A DNA stretch of 64,000 bases from Artemia franciscana (Eukaryota > Arthropoda > Branchiopoda > Anostraca > Artemiidae), in contig NC_088867.1 of assembly GCF_032884065.1 (NCBI RefSeq), positions 45,819,453 through 45,883,452 of the forward strand, written 5' to 3'. The notes under the pieces are model-generated. The model had not been told where the DNA came from, ran no database searches, and was given only the letters and a program-made list of their open reading frames with translations. Positions 11,056-22,541 of the stretch are shown here, piece after piece; the first letter of the stretch is position 1; the number at the start of each line of letters is the position of its first letter. A program made the position numbers and the translations under genes.

Positions 11056-11889
11056 CTCACCTATTTGTACCAACAATTCTGTAATTAAGATCTTTACTAG
11101 TAGAGGAAGATATGAGTCTGTAAGAACAACTAGTAAGCTTACAAACTTACAATAACCAAGGAAGTCACTTTGGTCGTTATGTCTCAAATGATATTTTATT
11201 GATTTATTGAGTAGCTTATGAGACTTAGTAGTTAGAGTCGCTCCTAGGGGAAGGGGGCAACAGGGACAGTTACCCCGGGCGCCATGGCTTGGGGGCACCA
11301 TGCCTGGGGAATGGCCTACTTTGATTTGGCTTTTTTGATTATATTTGAGCTGTGACGGGGCACTGTAATTAATTATTTCATGGGTACCACCAACCCTAGG
11401 AATGGCTGTTAGCAGTTCTGTAGTTTGATGAGGACTTGCTTTTGGTGTTATAAGTACACAGGGCACATGAAAAAGGGAGTATTCAACAGTTTTTTTTGCC
11501 AGCATTGCACAAGGAATAGGACAAAGAGGGGGACTTTGGAAGAAGAAAGCCTGGAAATTGACATAAGTAGCAATTGCGCAGAAACTACAATAAATATGAA
11601 AATTAACTTAGGAGTGGAATTACCAAATATCAGCCACCCACCAACAAGAAACATTTCTCTAGGGGATATGCCTCCTGCAGGTATGGTCATAGACAAGAGC
11701 AGCTCCTGCAATTTCATTAACATTATGGTTTCCAGATGCCTGGAATATGTTTGGAAGCATGTATTTATAGAATACAAAGCATGATACATAGAAAGGTGAA
11801 GCTGACTTGTGAGGTCAGATGCAAAAAGATCAACAATATATTTAGAGATAGAGCATATTACCAAGGTTTGGATTTTGATCATTACTTAG
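11052..11889. other. BOD1 intron 1, gene-free part
   Basis: A GC-richer patch near 11240-11400 (CCCCGGGCGCCATGGC) looks repeat-like. Frames of 119 codons (+) and 144 codons (-) overlap each other at 11425-11882 but have no family resemblance and no splice context. No gene is called. Confidence 0.4.
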
Positions 11890-12410
11890 CCTACTATTAC
11901 TTATGGCGGGAGTCAGGCATTTCCGCCTCGCCCCGCTTCCAGGATCCTTGTGTGGAGCAGGTTTCACGATCTGCTGCCGATTGCTCTGCAAAAAGGAGCC
12001 ACTGGGTCAAACATCTATGTCCAAATTTCTTAAAGCCAACAAAAGGATCCAGGTCAGACTTGATCAGGGTTCACCAGTTCTTCTTTCGCCCTTCTTGATG
12101 CCTCTTCCAAGAGTCGTAGGGCTCAACTAGAAGGATTCAAAAGGCCAGGTATTCTGGTGTTCTCTGCAGGATGTGACCAAGCCATTCTAAGTGGCACTTT
12201 CAGCGACATCTCTTGATGTCGCTTGAGATATAGCGACATCTCTTCTAATCTTGCCAAGTTGGCGAATATCAGAGTTAGATATACGATCTTGCTTGCGAAT
12301 TCCAAGTATTTGACGTAAGCATCCAAGTTCGAAGGCAGCTAGTGCTCTCTGGTGTTGAAGCTTCAAGGACCAAGTTTTGCATACATAGAGTAGGATGGTT
12401 CGGACCATGG
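11890..12410 (-). mobile_element. LINE 3' fragment, RTE-like RT C-terminus
   Basis: Minus-strand peptide VRTILLYVCKTWSLKLQHQR, then FELGCLRQILGIRKQDRISN and, in another frame, HLEWLGHILQRTPEYLA. This is the LLYG.ETW.L.....L..F...CLR.ILGI.W.D...N and WLGH..R pattern at the end of RTE-like ORF2 proteins. A small tandem duplication (CGACATCTCTT, twice at 12206-12245) disrupts the frame. Upstream RT core is absent. It is a different subfamily from the LINE at 0.6-2.2 kb. Confidence 0.75.
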
Positions 12411-13379
12411 CCGTATAGATTCGACTTTTAGTTGGAATAGAGAATTCTTGGCAGTTCCAAAGGAATTTTGAAGGGATGCAAACGTAAACTGCGCCTTATC
12501 AACCATTTGGTTAATAAGAGTCATATCAGTGGTATTAATTTCAGCAGAAATAACACAAAAACCATCAAATAATTATTTTGCTACAAATATATCTAGAGGG
12601 GGAAAATGCTCCAGGTGAGATAAATTTCAGACTCTCTCCTTTATTTTGCTGTTGTATTTGTTGTTTATTTTGAACTCAACCTATTACTGAATGCTAAAAA
12701 CCAGTCATGGACAGGCCAAGTTTTTTTCTTTTGTATGGAAAGACTTTCACATTCTTCAAAGGTCTAAGCACAAAATGAATAATTTTGACACTTACGTCAT
12801 TTTTACAAATAAGCTTCAGACATGAATTCAAATGAAGAAGCTCTGTTAATTAAATTTAACCTATTTTTAAGGGATTAGACAAAAGACCCAAGACAGTTGG
12901 CCAAACTATACCAAGAACTGAAACCTTACTCCTAAAGTCATTAGGAAACTGAAACCTGAATATGAGGAAAAGTTTGCGTCTGATATTAAAGAACGTCCCA
13001 AATCTTTCCACAATCATGTCTCTGCCATCACACCATTCATAAGCTTGTATATAATGGTGTGGCCCATTCATCACCAACTAAAAAACTAATCATCCAATCA
13101 TCACCAACAGAAAAACTAATGTATCAGATTTTGACTTTGCTTCATCTTCCATCAAACAGTTTTATGCATCTGTCCCTGCAGTGCCATTGTATTCTATTAT
13201 ATTGCCATTATATTATAGCCTATTCTATTCTGGTATACATGGTGTTGAAAAATCTGAAGGACCGGGCAGGATACATCCCCAGCTTTTTAGGGAATGTTGA
13301 AATGTCTTCCACTCTTCCCTCTGAAACCTAATTCAGCTATCTCAAAAAGGACAACTAGCTTCTCAAGTTACCTTAATCC
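12411..13379. other. BOD1 intron 1, gene-free part
   Basis: AT-rich intronic sequence. A short direct repeat (CATCACCAACTAAAAAACTAAT and a near copy) lies at about 13068-13118. No gene or transposon end is recognised. Confidence 0.35.
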
Positions 13380-14800
13380 ATTTGAGAGCTTTAAGGTCTT
13401 CTGGGCCTGCAGTGCTTTTGAATTGATGACTCCCAGTTGAACCTCCACTGCTTCTTCTCCCACTCCTTGTCAAGTTGATGTTTGAAAGACTGGATGGAAG
13501 GAGTGCTGACACCAGAGTCCTTCAATTCATTTCAGTGGTTATTCTTCAATTTATTTCAGTGGTTAATTACTCTTCTTGAAAGATACATTTGACAGATTGT
13601 TAATCTGGAGCTTAATTTTGGTAGCTTCTTTGAATGTCCTCTTGTGAGATGATGGCTGTTACTGTAGTTACCCTTAAATAGGGTGGAGTTTTCCTTTTGG
13701 AGTTTATAAGTCAGCATCATATCACAACGATTGCGTCTGTAGACCAGGGTAGGTAGCTTGAGCTGCTTGAGATGTTACTCATATGCAGGTAATTTTAGGC
13801 TTTTCATGCACTTTGTTGCTCCCCTCTGGACGTTTCCAATGAGCCAAACATCTTGCTGGTAAGAAGGACCATCCAGGCATATGCAAAAATTAAGATGGAG
13901 TCTAACAAGACCCTTATTAAGTTTTATAAATATTGTTACCTCTCGGCTACTGATGGTCCTTTATAATTGGCCAAGGATGGAGTTTGCTCAGGAGACAATA
14001 TGCTAGAGAACCTCAACAACTCAGGCTGTGGAACCTCAACAACTCATCATTGATCACACCAAGGTCCCTTTCTTCTTCTCTTTTCACTAGATGGTCAAGT
14101 TGCAAAATACAGCATTAGCTTGTACTGAACTGGAGAAGCCAGTCTTGAGTCCAATTCTGTAGCCTGTCTAGATTGTGTTGGATTTTATATGTGTTAGCAA
14201 TGCCAAAAAGTTTGGCATCATCAGCAAACAAATGCATATTGTTATCCACATGATTGGAAATATTGTTGATATACATCAGGAAAAGGGCTGGGCCTAATAC
14301 AGTTCCCTGCAATACCCCACTCATTACTATGACTTCATCAGAGGGCTGGCCACCTATCTCAAATAAATGGACTTTCTGCTTACAGTTAGTGAGGAAATTC
14401 ATAAGCCAGTCTATCAGGGATGATTTGATACCAGGAGCAGATATTTTCAAGTACAGTCATCTATGGGGGACTTTGTCGAAGGCCTTGGCGAAGATCAGTA
14501 GGCCACCTTGATGTCCTTAGTCAATCAGGTTTGTAATTATTGTGTATGATTTCTTGTTTGTGGTTAAATGTTTGAGCAATGAATAATTGACTATACATTC
14601 AAGCATCTTAACCAAAACTGAAGTTAGGTTGATAGGCAAATAATTCTTAGTCTTGGTACAGTAACCTTTTTTGAATACTGGAGTTACAATGGCTACTTTC
14701 CAGTCTGCTGGGAGCTCTCTAGTGGTAAGATATGTATGGAAGATTCTTGTGATAAGATCAGCTTCTGATTGGAAAATGTCATACATTCCTCCGATCTGCA
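13380..14800 (-). mobile_element. CR1-like LINE fragment, RT to C-terminus
   Basis: Minus-strand frames read, in order, ADWKVAIVTPVFKKG and NYLPINLTSVLVKMLE (RT start), FAKAFDKVPHR (motif A, catalytic Asp), VLQGTVLGPALFLMYINNI (motif B) and LFADDAKLFG (motif C, both Asp present). Near 13400-13500 the end reads STPSIQSFKHQLDKEWEKK, matching the C-terminus of the intact element at 21.2-26.1 kb. Several stops and frameshifts inactivate it. It is clearly a diverged relative of that element, in the opposite orientation, 5'-truncated, and meets an oppositely oriented fragment near 14790. Confidence 0.85.
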
Positions 14801-15190
14801 AAAAAGAATCTAAAGACTGTACTAAAAAAGACTATCCCATCAGCATAACTTTCACAATTGAAGTTTTTGAAAGATTTATGAATGAAGTTTTAATGCAGCA
14901 CTTTAATGCTTAAACATCTTCACTCCTTCTCAATATGGCTTCAGATCAGGCAGATCCATTAACACTAACCTTCTACAGGTGTATGATTATGTCAGAGTAC
15001 TACTTGGCAAAGGTTTTCCTGTCAATATGACGCTCCTAGACTTAGCAAAGGCTTTTGATAAACTTTCCCATGAGTTCCTTATCATGAAGTTGAAACCTAC
15101 AGTTATAGACCCTTCTGTTATATGATGGACATAATATTTCTATGAGATGGATCCCAAGTTGTCAGAATTTTTCAGCTCTGGTTGTGTTTC
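14785..15190 (+). mobile_element. CR1-like LINE fragment, RT segment
   Basis: The plus strand reads IPPICKKESKDCTKKDYPIS, then after a stop FTPSQYGFRSGRSINTNLLQ and VNMTLLDLAKAFDKLSHEFL, the same RT region as NILSPNQHGFQPG...LLDFAKAFDKVPH in the intact element. It begins at the PIFKKG-equivalent position, exactly where the minus-strand fragment also lies, so two fragments face each other. It fades out after the AFDK region. Confidence 0.8.
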
Positions 15191-15540
15191 ATACCTCTGA
15201 TACATACTCCAAAAAAGGGGTCATTTCCAAACGGATCTGAAGTGCAGCCATCTGCATTTATAAAATAGGTAAGTTTGTTGTTTCCATATCTACACTTAAG
15301 ACTGGAGAAGAGGAATGGTATAGTGCCTTATAAAATTTATTAGTTCTCTCAAGTTTACCCATTGCTCCTTTTGTAGTAGTAATACTCAAAAAGGTTGCCA
15401 ATGACAAAAAAACGAATTTAAAATAAGAACAATTAGATATTATTTTTCATGCTGATTTTTTTTTTATTCAAAATTTTGAAAATGCGTTAAAAACAAACCT
15501 AAACATTAAGTGGCTCTGAAATCATATACAGAAGGGTTTT
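15191..15540. other. Gene-free spacer
   Basis: AT-rich sequence between two LINEs; nothing recognised. Confidence 0.35.
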
Positions 15541-15682
15541 TTGTGATAAGAATTTATGTCATTCACTAGCTATTGAAGAGTGAACTCCTATAATTGGATT
15601 ACTTGTTCAAGTTAAAAGGATTAAAATTGATATTATTTTGGACTTTTCTGTTGCGTAATTTGATGCAAGTATAGACTTCTAC

Positions 15683-16378
15683 GTGCGGGCTGTAGCATTT
15701 ATTGTGGCGGTCACTCAAGCAAAGTTTGATGAAGGAATGAAACGGTTTCAGGCGTCACTGGATAAAATATTAGCGGAACAGAAAAGTTTTTCGGTCTCAA
15801 TAGTTGCCCTTCAAGACCAAGTTAGGCAAATATCAGCAGAAAATGCTAATATACGAGATGAAGCAAAAAAGCTTCGAAATGATCTAGAGCAAGAAAAATT
15901 GCGGAATAACGATTTGGAGAGTAGGCTTTTGGACATCAAAGTGAGAGAAAAGAGATTAAATTTGATCGTTCGTGGTCAGCCTGCTGAAAAGCATAACCAA
16001 TCAGTGACTAGCAACATAATGTCTCTTCTTTCTGACAAATTGCAAGTTACCAAGGACATTTCTCTTACCAATTGTTATCGCCTTATGAGAAATAGCAGTT
16101 CAAACATTACTAGTCGAAAAACTAGTTTTCAACCGGCCCCTGTTTTTATATCGCTAGACACGGATCAGAGCATTCGGTCGATTCTCAGTGAGGTAAACAT
16201 AAGTTGAAAGGTAGTGGAATTCGCATTTGTAGTAATCTCCTACCAAAGCTACATTTTCTATGGAATGAGCTATTGTCTAAGGGAAAGGACATGCGAGATT
16301 CGGTTCATCTTAGGCGTATTAAACAAAAAGGGAGCAAATTATGGCTTGAATGTAAAGTCTCCCTTTTCACAATGGGTT
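15683..16378 (+). pseudogene. LINE ORF1 remnant, coiled-coil protein
   Basis: A 174-codon frame (15683-16207) begins inside a heptad-rich coiled coil (QDQVRQISAENANIRDEAKK, then LEQEKLRNNDLESRLLD) followed by a KREKRLNLIVRG-like segment that resembles the start of the RRM-like domain in L1/L2-type ORF1 proteins. The first codons are not a clear initiation site. After a frameshift near 16200 the text continues as LKGSGIRICSNLLPKLHFLW and RRIKQKGSKLWLECK to a stop at about 16378. The protein would be a nucleic-acid-binding trimer; here it is broken. Confidence 0.65.
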
Positions 16379-17429
16379 AAAATCGACTAGTTACGGTGAC
16401 TAATAATGGCATTACATTTGGTGAGATTATTTCTATTACTTTACAATATGTAATGTTTCTCTGTTCATACAATCGCATTTTTTCTTGTGCGATTTTTCGT
16501 CTCTCTGTAGCTTATTATGAGGTTATTTTATGTTTTTTTTTTCTTTTTTGTGTTTGTTTCTATTTTTATGAGGTAATTAGAGTGCAATAATTTTTCAGCA
16601 TCCGTGTTCAATTTACAATGAATATGTTCCATTTCTTTCTCTTGTTTCTATTTTTTTCAAGCAGTTTCTTTTTCTTTCAGTTGTTTTCGAGTTCTCACTG
16701 GTTCATTTGTTTTTGCTGCTTTAAGACTCAAACGGTATGCATTTTGTGAAAGTTTCTGCTGGTTTGGATCATAATTCTGATTTTCTGCATTGGAAGATAA
16801 TTGTATTGGGGATAGACTGAGATACCTTAAGTCTAGCCCTTTTGATTTTTCAATTTTCCAGAGCCATCATAAATTAGCAGGAAAAGTGATAAATAATGGT
16901 GAGCTAATTAATTTTCCAAATTGTAAATAAAAATTACATTCCAAAGTTTCTGATTTTCCCAGTACAGGTTGTGAGAACAACCTGTTGTGAGAACAGGATT
17001 TTTAAATTGTAGGCGGTGTTCTTTTAGTTCCAGGGATGATCTTGTTGATGTAGTTCATAAACTATCTTGTCATGTCGTTGGATTCTGTGAGACTTTTCTT
17101 ATAGACCTGACTCCTCAGGTTGTTTTTCCTGGATACCAATTTATTTTTAAAAACAGATTGACTAGGGGCCAAGGTGGTTTAGCAGTATTAATTAAAAAAA
17201 GGCATCTCTTTTTGATGCATTGCAAATCTGGAAGGTTCTCATGAGGAAATGCTTTTTGAAGTAATGGTGACTGAAATTAGTCTAGGAAAAAAAGATATTT
17301 TTTTTTGCGTAGTATACCGACCGCCTTCTTCTCTAGTCAAGTCTTTCCCCTCTAAACTCCATGATTTTTTGCATCGACCTCATTTTCAAGGTAAAGATGT
17401 TATCCTTTCCGGAGATTTCAATATTGACC

Positions 17430-18487
17430 TTCTATAAGCCTCAAATGAATCTTCTGTTGAGTTATTGTCTTCTTGCTTTTCTGCGTATCTGATTCCTACT
17501 TGCCTGATACCTACAAGAATTTCACCTAGTTCTGCTTCTCTTATTGATAATATTTTTACATCTTTACCAATTCAAGCAAATTTTGCTGTTTTAAGTGATA
17601 TATTGGATCATTTTGTGGTTTTAGATTTAGCTTTTACTTATAAAATACCACAGGTAAGTAGGGAACGTCAAGTACGGTTAATAAATAAAATGACATTAAA
17701 CCACCTGAATGAAAGTCATGGACTGTTGGATTGGCAGGATGTAATATCAACAGAGGATACAGATATGGCAACTGATAATTTTCTAAGAAATTTCAATTGC
17801 TACCTTGATTCTAGTTGCCCGTTTGTTACAAATAAAATTTGCAGAGAAAAATTTCCTAAAAGGCCATGGATAACGTCTGGAATTTTGATATTAGTTAAGA
17901 AAAAAAAATCAGATATTTAAAAAGCAGTTAAAGAATCCAACTGATTATAATATTAAAAATTTTCGAATTTTCAAAAATAAATTAACCACACTGATACAAT
18001 TGTCGAAACATAGATATTATAAAGAGTCTTTTGCAGAAGCTCAAAATTCTCCTTGCAAAACGTGGGCTTTAATTAATTCTTTTATAAAAAAAAGAAAGGA
18101 AATCTAAGTTTCCTGAAGTTATTAGTTTAGATGATGGATCAACTACTAATAAATTGGAAAAAGTGGCTGATATTTTGAATACTTATTTTGCTAATATAGG
18201 ATAGAAAATTGTTTCATCAACAATGAACCAGTTTGATTCACGTAGCAATAAACATTTTTCTTCATACCTTCCATCTCCTCAAAGTAATTCAATATTTCTT
18301 GGGCCTATTTTGCAGTCTGAAATAACAAAAATAGTGTGTGATCTAAATCCAGGTAATTCAGCAGGAATTGACAGGTCTAGTTCTAAAATTGTTAAAGAGA
18401 TATTGTCTTCAGTAATACTGAAGGAAAGATATTGTCTCAGTAATACTGAGGAAAACTGAAGTTTTCCCATCTGCTTTTAAAGAGGCA
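17430..18487 (+). repeat. Tandem duplication, copy 1 of 2 (1,058 bp)
   Basis: Starts TTCTATAAGCCTCAAATG and ends AAAGAGGCA. It matches copy 2 at a constant offset of 1,058 bp with only a few differences, for example GTCATGG versus GTCTTGG and GGATAGAAA versus GGAGAGAAA. It contains the end of the endonuclease and the linker to the RT. The offset shifts by one in the A-run of AAGAAAAAAAAATCAG. Confidence 0.93.
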
Positions 18488-19545
18488 TTCTATAAGCCTC
18501 AAATGAATCTTCTGTTGAGTTATTGTCTTCTTGCTTTTCTGCGTATCTGATTCCTACTTGCCTGATACCTACAAGAATTTCACCTAGTTCTGCTTCTCTT
18601 ATTGATAATATTTTTACATCTTTACCAATTCAAGCAAATTTTGCTGTTTTAAGTGATATATTGGATCATTTCGTGGTTTCAGATTTAGCTTTTACTTATA
18701 AAATACCACAGGTAAGTAAGGAACGTCAAGTACGGTTAATAAATAAAATGACATTAAAGCACCTGAATGAAAGTCTTGGACTGTTGGATTGGCAGGATGT
18801 AATATCAACAGAGGATACAGATATGGCAACTGATAATTTTCTAAGAAATTTCAATTGCTACCTTGATTCTAGTTGCCGTTTGTTACAAATAAAATTTGCA
18901 GAGAAAAATTTCCTAAAAGGCCATGGATAACGTCTGGAATTTTGATATTAGTTAAGAAAAAAAAAATCAGATATTTAAAAAGCAGTTAAAGAATCCAACT
19001 GATTATAATATTAAAAATTTTCGAATTTTCAAAAATAAATTAACCACACTGATACAATTGTCGAAACATAGATATTATAAAGAGTCTTTTGCAGAAGCTC
19101 AAAATTCTCCTTGCAAAACGTGGGCTTTAATTAATTCTTTTATAAAAAAAAGAAAGGAAATCTAAGTTTCCTGAAGTTATTAGTTTAGATGATGGATCGA
19201 CTACTAATAAATCGGAAAAAGTGGCTGATATTTTGAATACTTATTTTGCTAATATAGGAGAGAAAATTGTTTCATCAACAATGAACCAGTTTGATTCACG
19301 TAGCAATAAACATTTTTCTTCATACCTTCCATCTCCTCAAAGTAATTCAATATTTCTTGGGCCTATTTTGCAGTCTGAAATAACAAAAATAGTGTGTGAT
19401 CTAAATCCAGGTAATTCAGCAGGAATTGACAGGTCTAGTTCTAAAATTGTTAAAGAGATATTGTCTTCAGTAATACTGAAGGAAAGATATTGTCTCAGTA
19501 ATACTGAGGAAAACTGAAGTTTTCCCATCTGCTTTTAAAGAGGCG
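18488..19545 (+). repeat. Tandem duplication, copy 2 of 2 (1,058 bp)
   Basis: Direct repeat of 17430-18487. At its right edge the LINE continues naturally into IIPLHKGD..., so copy 2 has the native right flank and copy 1 the native left flank. The near identity indicates a duplication much younger than the element's own decay, or an assembly artefact. Confidence 0.93.
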
Positions 19546-21441
19546 AGGATAATTCCACTTCATAAAGGTGACTCTCCTGAAAACCCATCTAATTACTGCC
19601 CTATTTCTACTTTGTCTGCATTTTCTAAAATATTTGAGAAGGCAATTTATAAGAGGTTTTATGACTTTCTTAAATCGTCTAATTTCTTCACAAATTCCCA
19701 GTTTGGTTTCTCGTCTGGACACAATACTGAACATACTATTGTTGCTCTCATCCAATATATTCATGAATGCTTAGATAGAGGTGAAATTCCAGCAACAATA
19801 TATTTAGATTTTAAAAAAGCATTCAATACAATATCCCATTGTATTCTTTTTCATGTAATTGTTTCATATAATTGTGGTATGTGCAGACAGGCGTTATCTA
19901 GTTAAATCTTATCTTGATAAGGGAAAGCAACAATTAGATGGAGGCAATTTCCTTTCTTTTCCTCTACCTCAGTTTTTGAAGGTTGGGGTATCTCAGAGCT
20001 TTGTTTTAGGTCCTCAGCTTTTTTTAATTTATATAAATGATCTTCATTGAACTTTTACATTCCCATGTCTCCACATGCATTTTTCTGATGACACGGCAGT
20101 TTTTAATTTCTGAGAGGAATGACAAGGAGTTGAAGGTAAAACTGAATACTGCATTTTCTAATGTTCTTGATTGGTGTCCTTCAAATTTTATTGCTTTGAA
20201 TGTACCAAAAACTAATTTCATAATTTACAGCAGAAAGTCTAATATCTGCCCTCATATTACCCAAGTTGCTTCTTCAAAGTATCTATTATCAGTATCTCAG
20301 GTGAAAATGACAAAGTACCTTGGACTTGTGATTGATGAAAGCTTATCTTTTAAAACACACATTCAAAATCTATGCTTAAAGATTTCAAGGTATGTTGGTT
20401 TAATGCGAAGGTTGAAGCTTTATTTACCCTACTCTACTTTAAGAAGTATTTACTATGCTTTGATTCAGACTAATATTGATTATGTTCTCTAGTATATTTA
20501 TCTACATTTAAAAGTCATATTAAACCTATACAGATTTTACAAAATAAACCCCTAAGAATCCTTAAACTTTTTATTCCATCACCTATTGAACTTCCAAATA
20601 AGTCTTCAACAGCATCTTTATATACTTATCTAGATATACTTCCAGTTTCTCAACAATTTACTTTTGGAGCAATTCTTTTCAAATTCAATTATGACATTAA
20701 GAAATTACCACCATATTTCCTCAATCAAAGTTTGTTCTCCCAATCACAAGATTTACATAATTATAACACTCTACAAAAAAAGAGTATCTACATTGACAAG
20801 TATAATACTGACAGATCTAAATTTGCTCTGTTTGTGTTGATAGCTTGGTGCTGGGATGCTCACAAGGCTCTTATTGATAAATTTTTCTCTATCTGTTTAA
20901 CAAAAAGGAAACTTAAATTTCATTTAGTTCAGGATTACGTTGCGTCGACAACAATAACAAATCCATGTGGCTGAATAAATTTGAACCCTGGATATATATG
21001 TATTAAACTGTGAGATAAAACTGTTTTTCTTTGTTTTTTGCATTTTCCTTGGTCTTGTGTTACCCTAGGTGTTGATTTAAGGGACTTACCTCAGTGCTGT
21101 GACTGATATATTTAGACTTTTGGGCAATTCATTTTGTTTTCAATTCTCCAGGGAATTGCGCATCTTCCCGTTCTTCCTTATCTACCTATACAGTGTTGCC
21201 ACAATACATTTGCGAAGTATTTATTTTTTTTGATAAAGCCACAGATTACGTAAGTTGAATCGTTTATTTTCTGCATTTGGGGAAACCTGTGCAGAAGAGA
21301 GCGATAACAAACACGAAGAGCCGTATTGGTACCGGCGGGATATCCATCCTTAAACTGCTGGGGATAGGTGATTTGAGTATCCGCGCTTCCCACAGGTCCC
21401 CCAAGTTCTGAATCCGTGCCCACAAACTTGACACTCTCATC

Positions 21442-21453
21442 TGCGCATGCGCA
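21442..21453. promoter_or_regulatory. NRF1/Ewg-type palindrome in LINE 5' UTR
   Basis: TGCGCATGCGCA is a perfect 12-bp match to the NRF1 (insect Ewg) binding palindrome. It sits about 110 bp upstream of the ORF1 ATG in the GC-rich 5' UTR, where a LINE needs an internal promoter. Assignment is by motif only. Confidence 0.45.
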
Positions 21454-21563
21454 CTGGATCTTGCGCACCCACGTTTGCTTTTGATTTTTGAATTAGGCGC
21501 GAGCCGTGATTTTGGACTTGAGAAAATCCCTATTGTTCACCGAACTCGGAAATCCTCCGGAAG

Positions 21564-22541
21564 ATGGCAGAACAGTACCGTGTAGCGAAACGTAAAATGA
21601 TCTCGCCACGGAAAAGCGGAGAGGACATTTGTGCCTCCTGTAAGGTAGCACTTACGCCAGAATCCACCGCCTTGAACTGTGACAATTGTTCGAAGTGGTT
21701 GTGTACTCAGTGTATCGAGATGCCAATGACTAAATACAAGCTTATCAATAACCTTAGCGAGGGAAACGAGTTCCACTGGCTCTGTCCTCTATGTGAACTT
21801 GACCCACGCCAAAAGCGAGGCATAAGCAAGGAGGACGTTGCCAGCATTGTCAGTACCATAGTTGCAAACTCAACCAAGCAACTCAAGGAGGATATCAAAA
21901 GCGACATGGAAGACATGCTGTCTGGTCTTACAAAACGAGTTGGGGACATTGAAAGAGAAATGGATAAACTCTGCACAACGGATGACATGCGGACTGAAGT
22001 AAAAAAGCAGTTAGACGACGGCCTGCAAGCTATCTCAAAGACACTAGCCAGTGAAATAGATAAGAAGGTAGCCGAAGCGCTACAAACTGACAGAGAAAGA
22101 CAAAGGCGCAAAAACAATCTTATCGCATTCGGGGTCCCAATCAACCCTTCTCTGTCAGTTGAAGCGCAAAACACAGCCGATAAAGCCTTCATCGAGGAAT
22201 TCCTACAGAAAGAATACGGCATGCTTGTTACTGTCACAAATGTAAGGAGGCTGAATAAGCGACCTTCTTCAGCGTCTGCTCAAGATCCGCCCAAAACCAC
22301 GGTACCAACTGTCTTCACGGTTAACAACCCTTCGTTGCCCAGGAAAATCGTGAACACGTCTTACGAAAGAAGAAATAACAAAGACGCTGTACAGTTCCGC
22401 CACGACAAAGTTAAAGCTGACAGGGACAGTAGAAAATTACTATTGGCAGAACTGCGTGATCGTGTCTCCAACGGTGAACTCGATCTGGTTATCAGGGGCA
22501 ACAAAATCGTCCAAAAAAACCCGGAAGCAATGGTGGTGTGA
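21564..22541 (+). CDS. LINE ORF1 protein with PHD finger
   Basis: 325 residues from ATG (context GAAGATGGC). Residues ~23-75 form a zinc-binding PHD-type finger: CASC, then CDNCSKWLCTQC, then FHWLCPLC, with the Cys4-His-Cys3 spacing. A long amphipathic helical region follows (about 90-180, VASIVSTIVANSTKQLKED ... MDKLCTTDDMRTEVKKQLDD), likely a multimerising coiled coil. The C-terminal half contains RRKNNLIAFGVP, which resembles the start of the RRM-like fold of LINE ORF1 proteins, and a basic tail. PHD fingers are known in ORF1s of several CR1-type elements. The protein is expected to bind element RNA and chaperone it. The frame ends with ATG GTG GTG TGA inside the ORF2 overlap. Confidence 0.85.
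   Translation: MAEQYRVAKRKMISPRKSGEDICASCKVALTPESTALNCDNCSKWLCTQCIEMPMTKYKLINNLSEGNEFHWLCPLCELDPRQKRGISKEDVASIVSTIVANSTKQLKEDIKSDMEDMLSGLTKRVGDIEREMDKLCTTDDMRTEVKKQLDDGLQAISKTLASEIDKKVAEALQTDRERQRRKNNLIAFGVPINPSLSVEAQNTADKAFIEEFLQKEYGMLVTVTNVRRLNKRPSSASAQDPPKTTVPTVFTVNNPSLPRKIVNTSYERRNNKDAVQFRHDKVKADRDSRKLLLAELRDRVSNGELDLVIRGNKIVQKNPEAMVV

Larger units (their letters stand above)
16987..20974 (+). pseudogene. LINE ORF2 remnant, endonuclease and reverse transcriptase
   Basis: Broken frames carry endonuclease landmarks DDLVDVVHKLSCHVVGFCET, GDFNIDLL (about 17415) and SDILDHFVV (Asp and His retained). RT landmarks follow at 19545 onward: IIPLHKGDSPENPSNYCPIS, YLDFKKAFNTISH (19801; motif A Asp), FVLGPQLFLIYINDL (motif B/PxG region) and FSDD at 20081-20092 (motif C). 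The C-terminal region includes PIQILQNKPLRILKLF. A stop (TAA) immediately follows NIDLL and is duplicated in both tandem copies, so inactivation came before the duplication. Confidence 0.8.
15541..21175 (+). mobile_element. Decayed L2/CR1-like LINE with internal tandem duplication
   Basis: Plus-strand non-LTR retrotransposon in BOD1 intron 1, antisense to the gene. In order it has a coiled-coil ORF1 (15683-16378), endonuclease (16987-17600), a spacer, RT (19545-20240) and a thumb/C-terminal region to 20974. The middle, 17430-18487, is repeated in tandem at 18488-19545. Multiple stops and frameshifts are present. The ends are estimates: the 3' boundary is placed where sequence character changes before the next LINE. 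Confidence 0.8.

Noticed and set aside
11425..11882. Overlapping 119-codon (+) and 144-codon (-) open frames
   Set aside because: Opposite-strand shadows of each other, no recognisable domain, no splice or start context, and next to repeat-like DNA.
21178..21468. 96-codon minus-strand frame in the LINE leader
   Set aside because: Reasonable composition but antisense to the LINE 5' UTR; GC-richer leader explains the openness. No family recognised.
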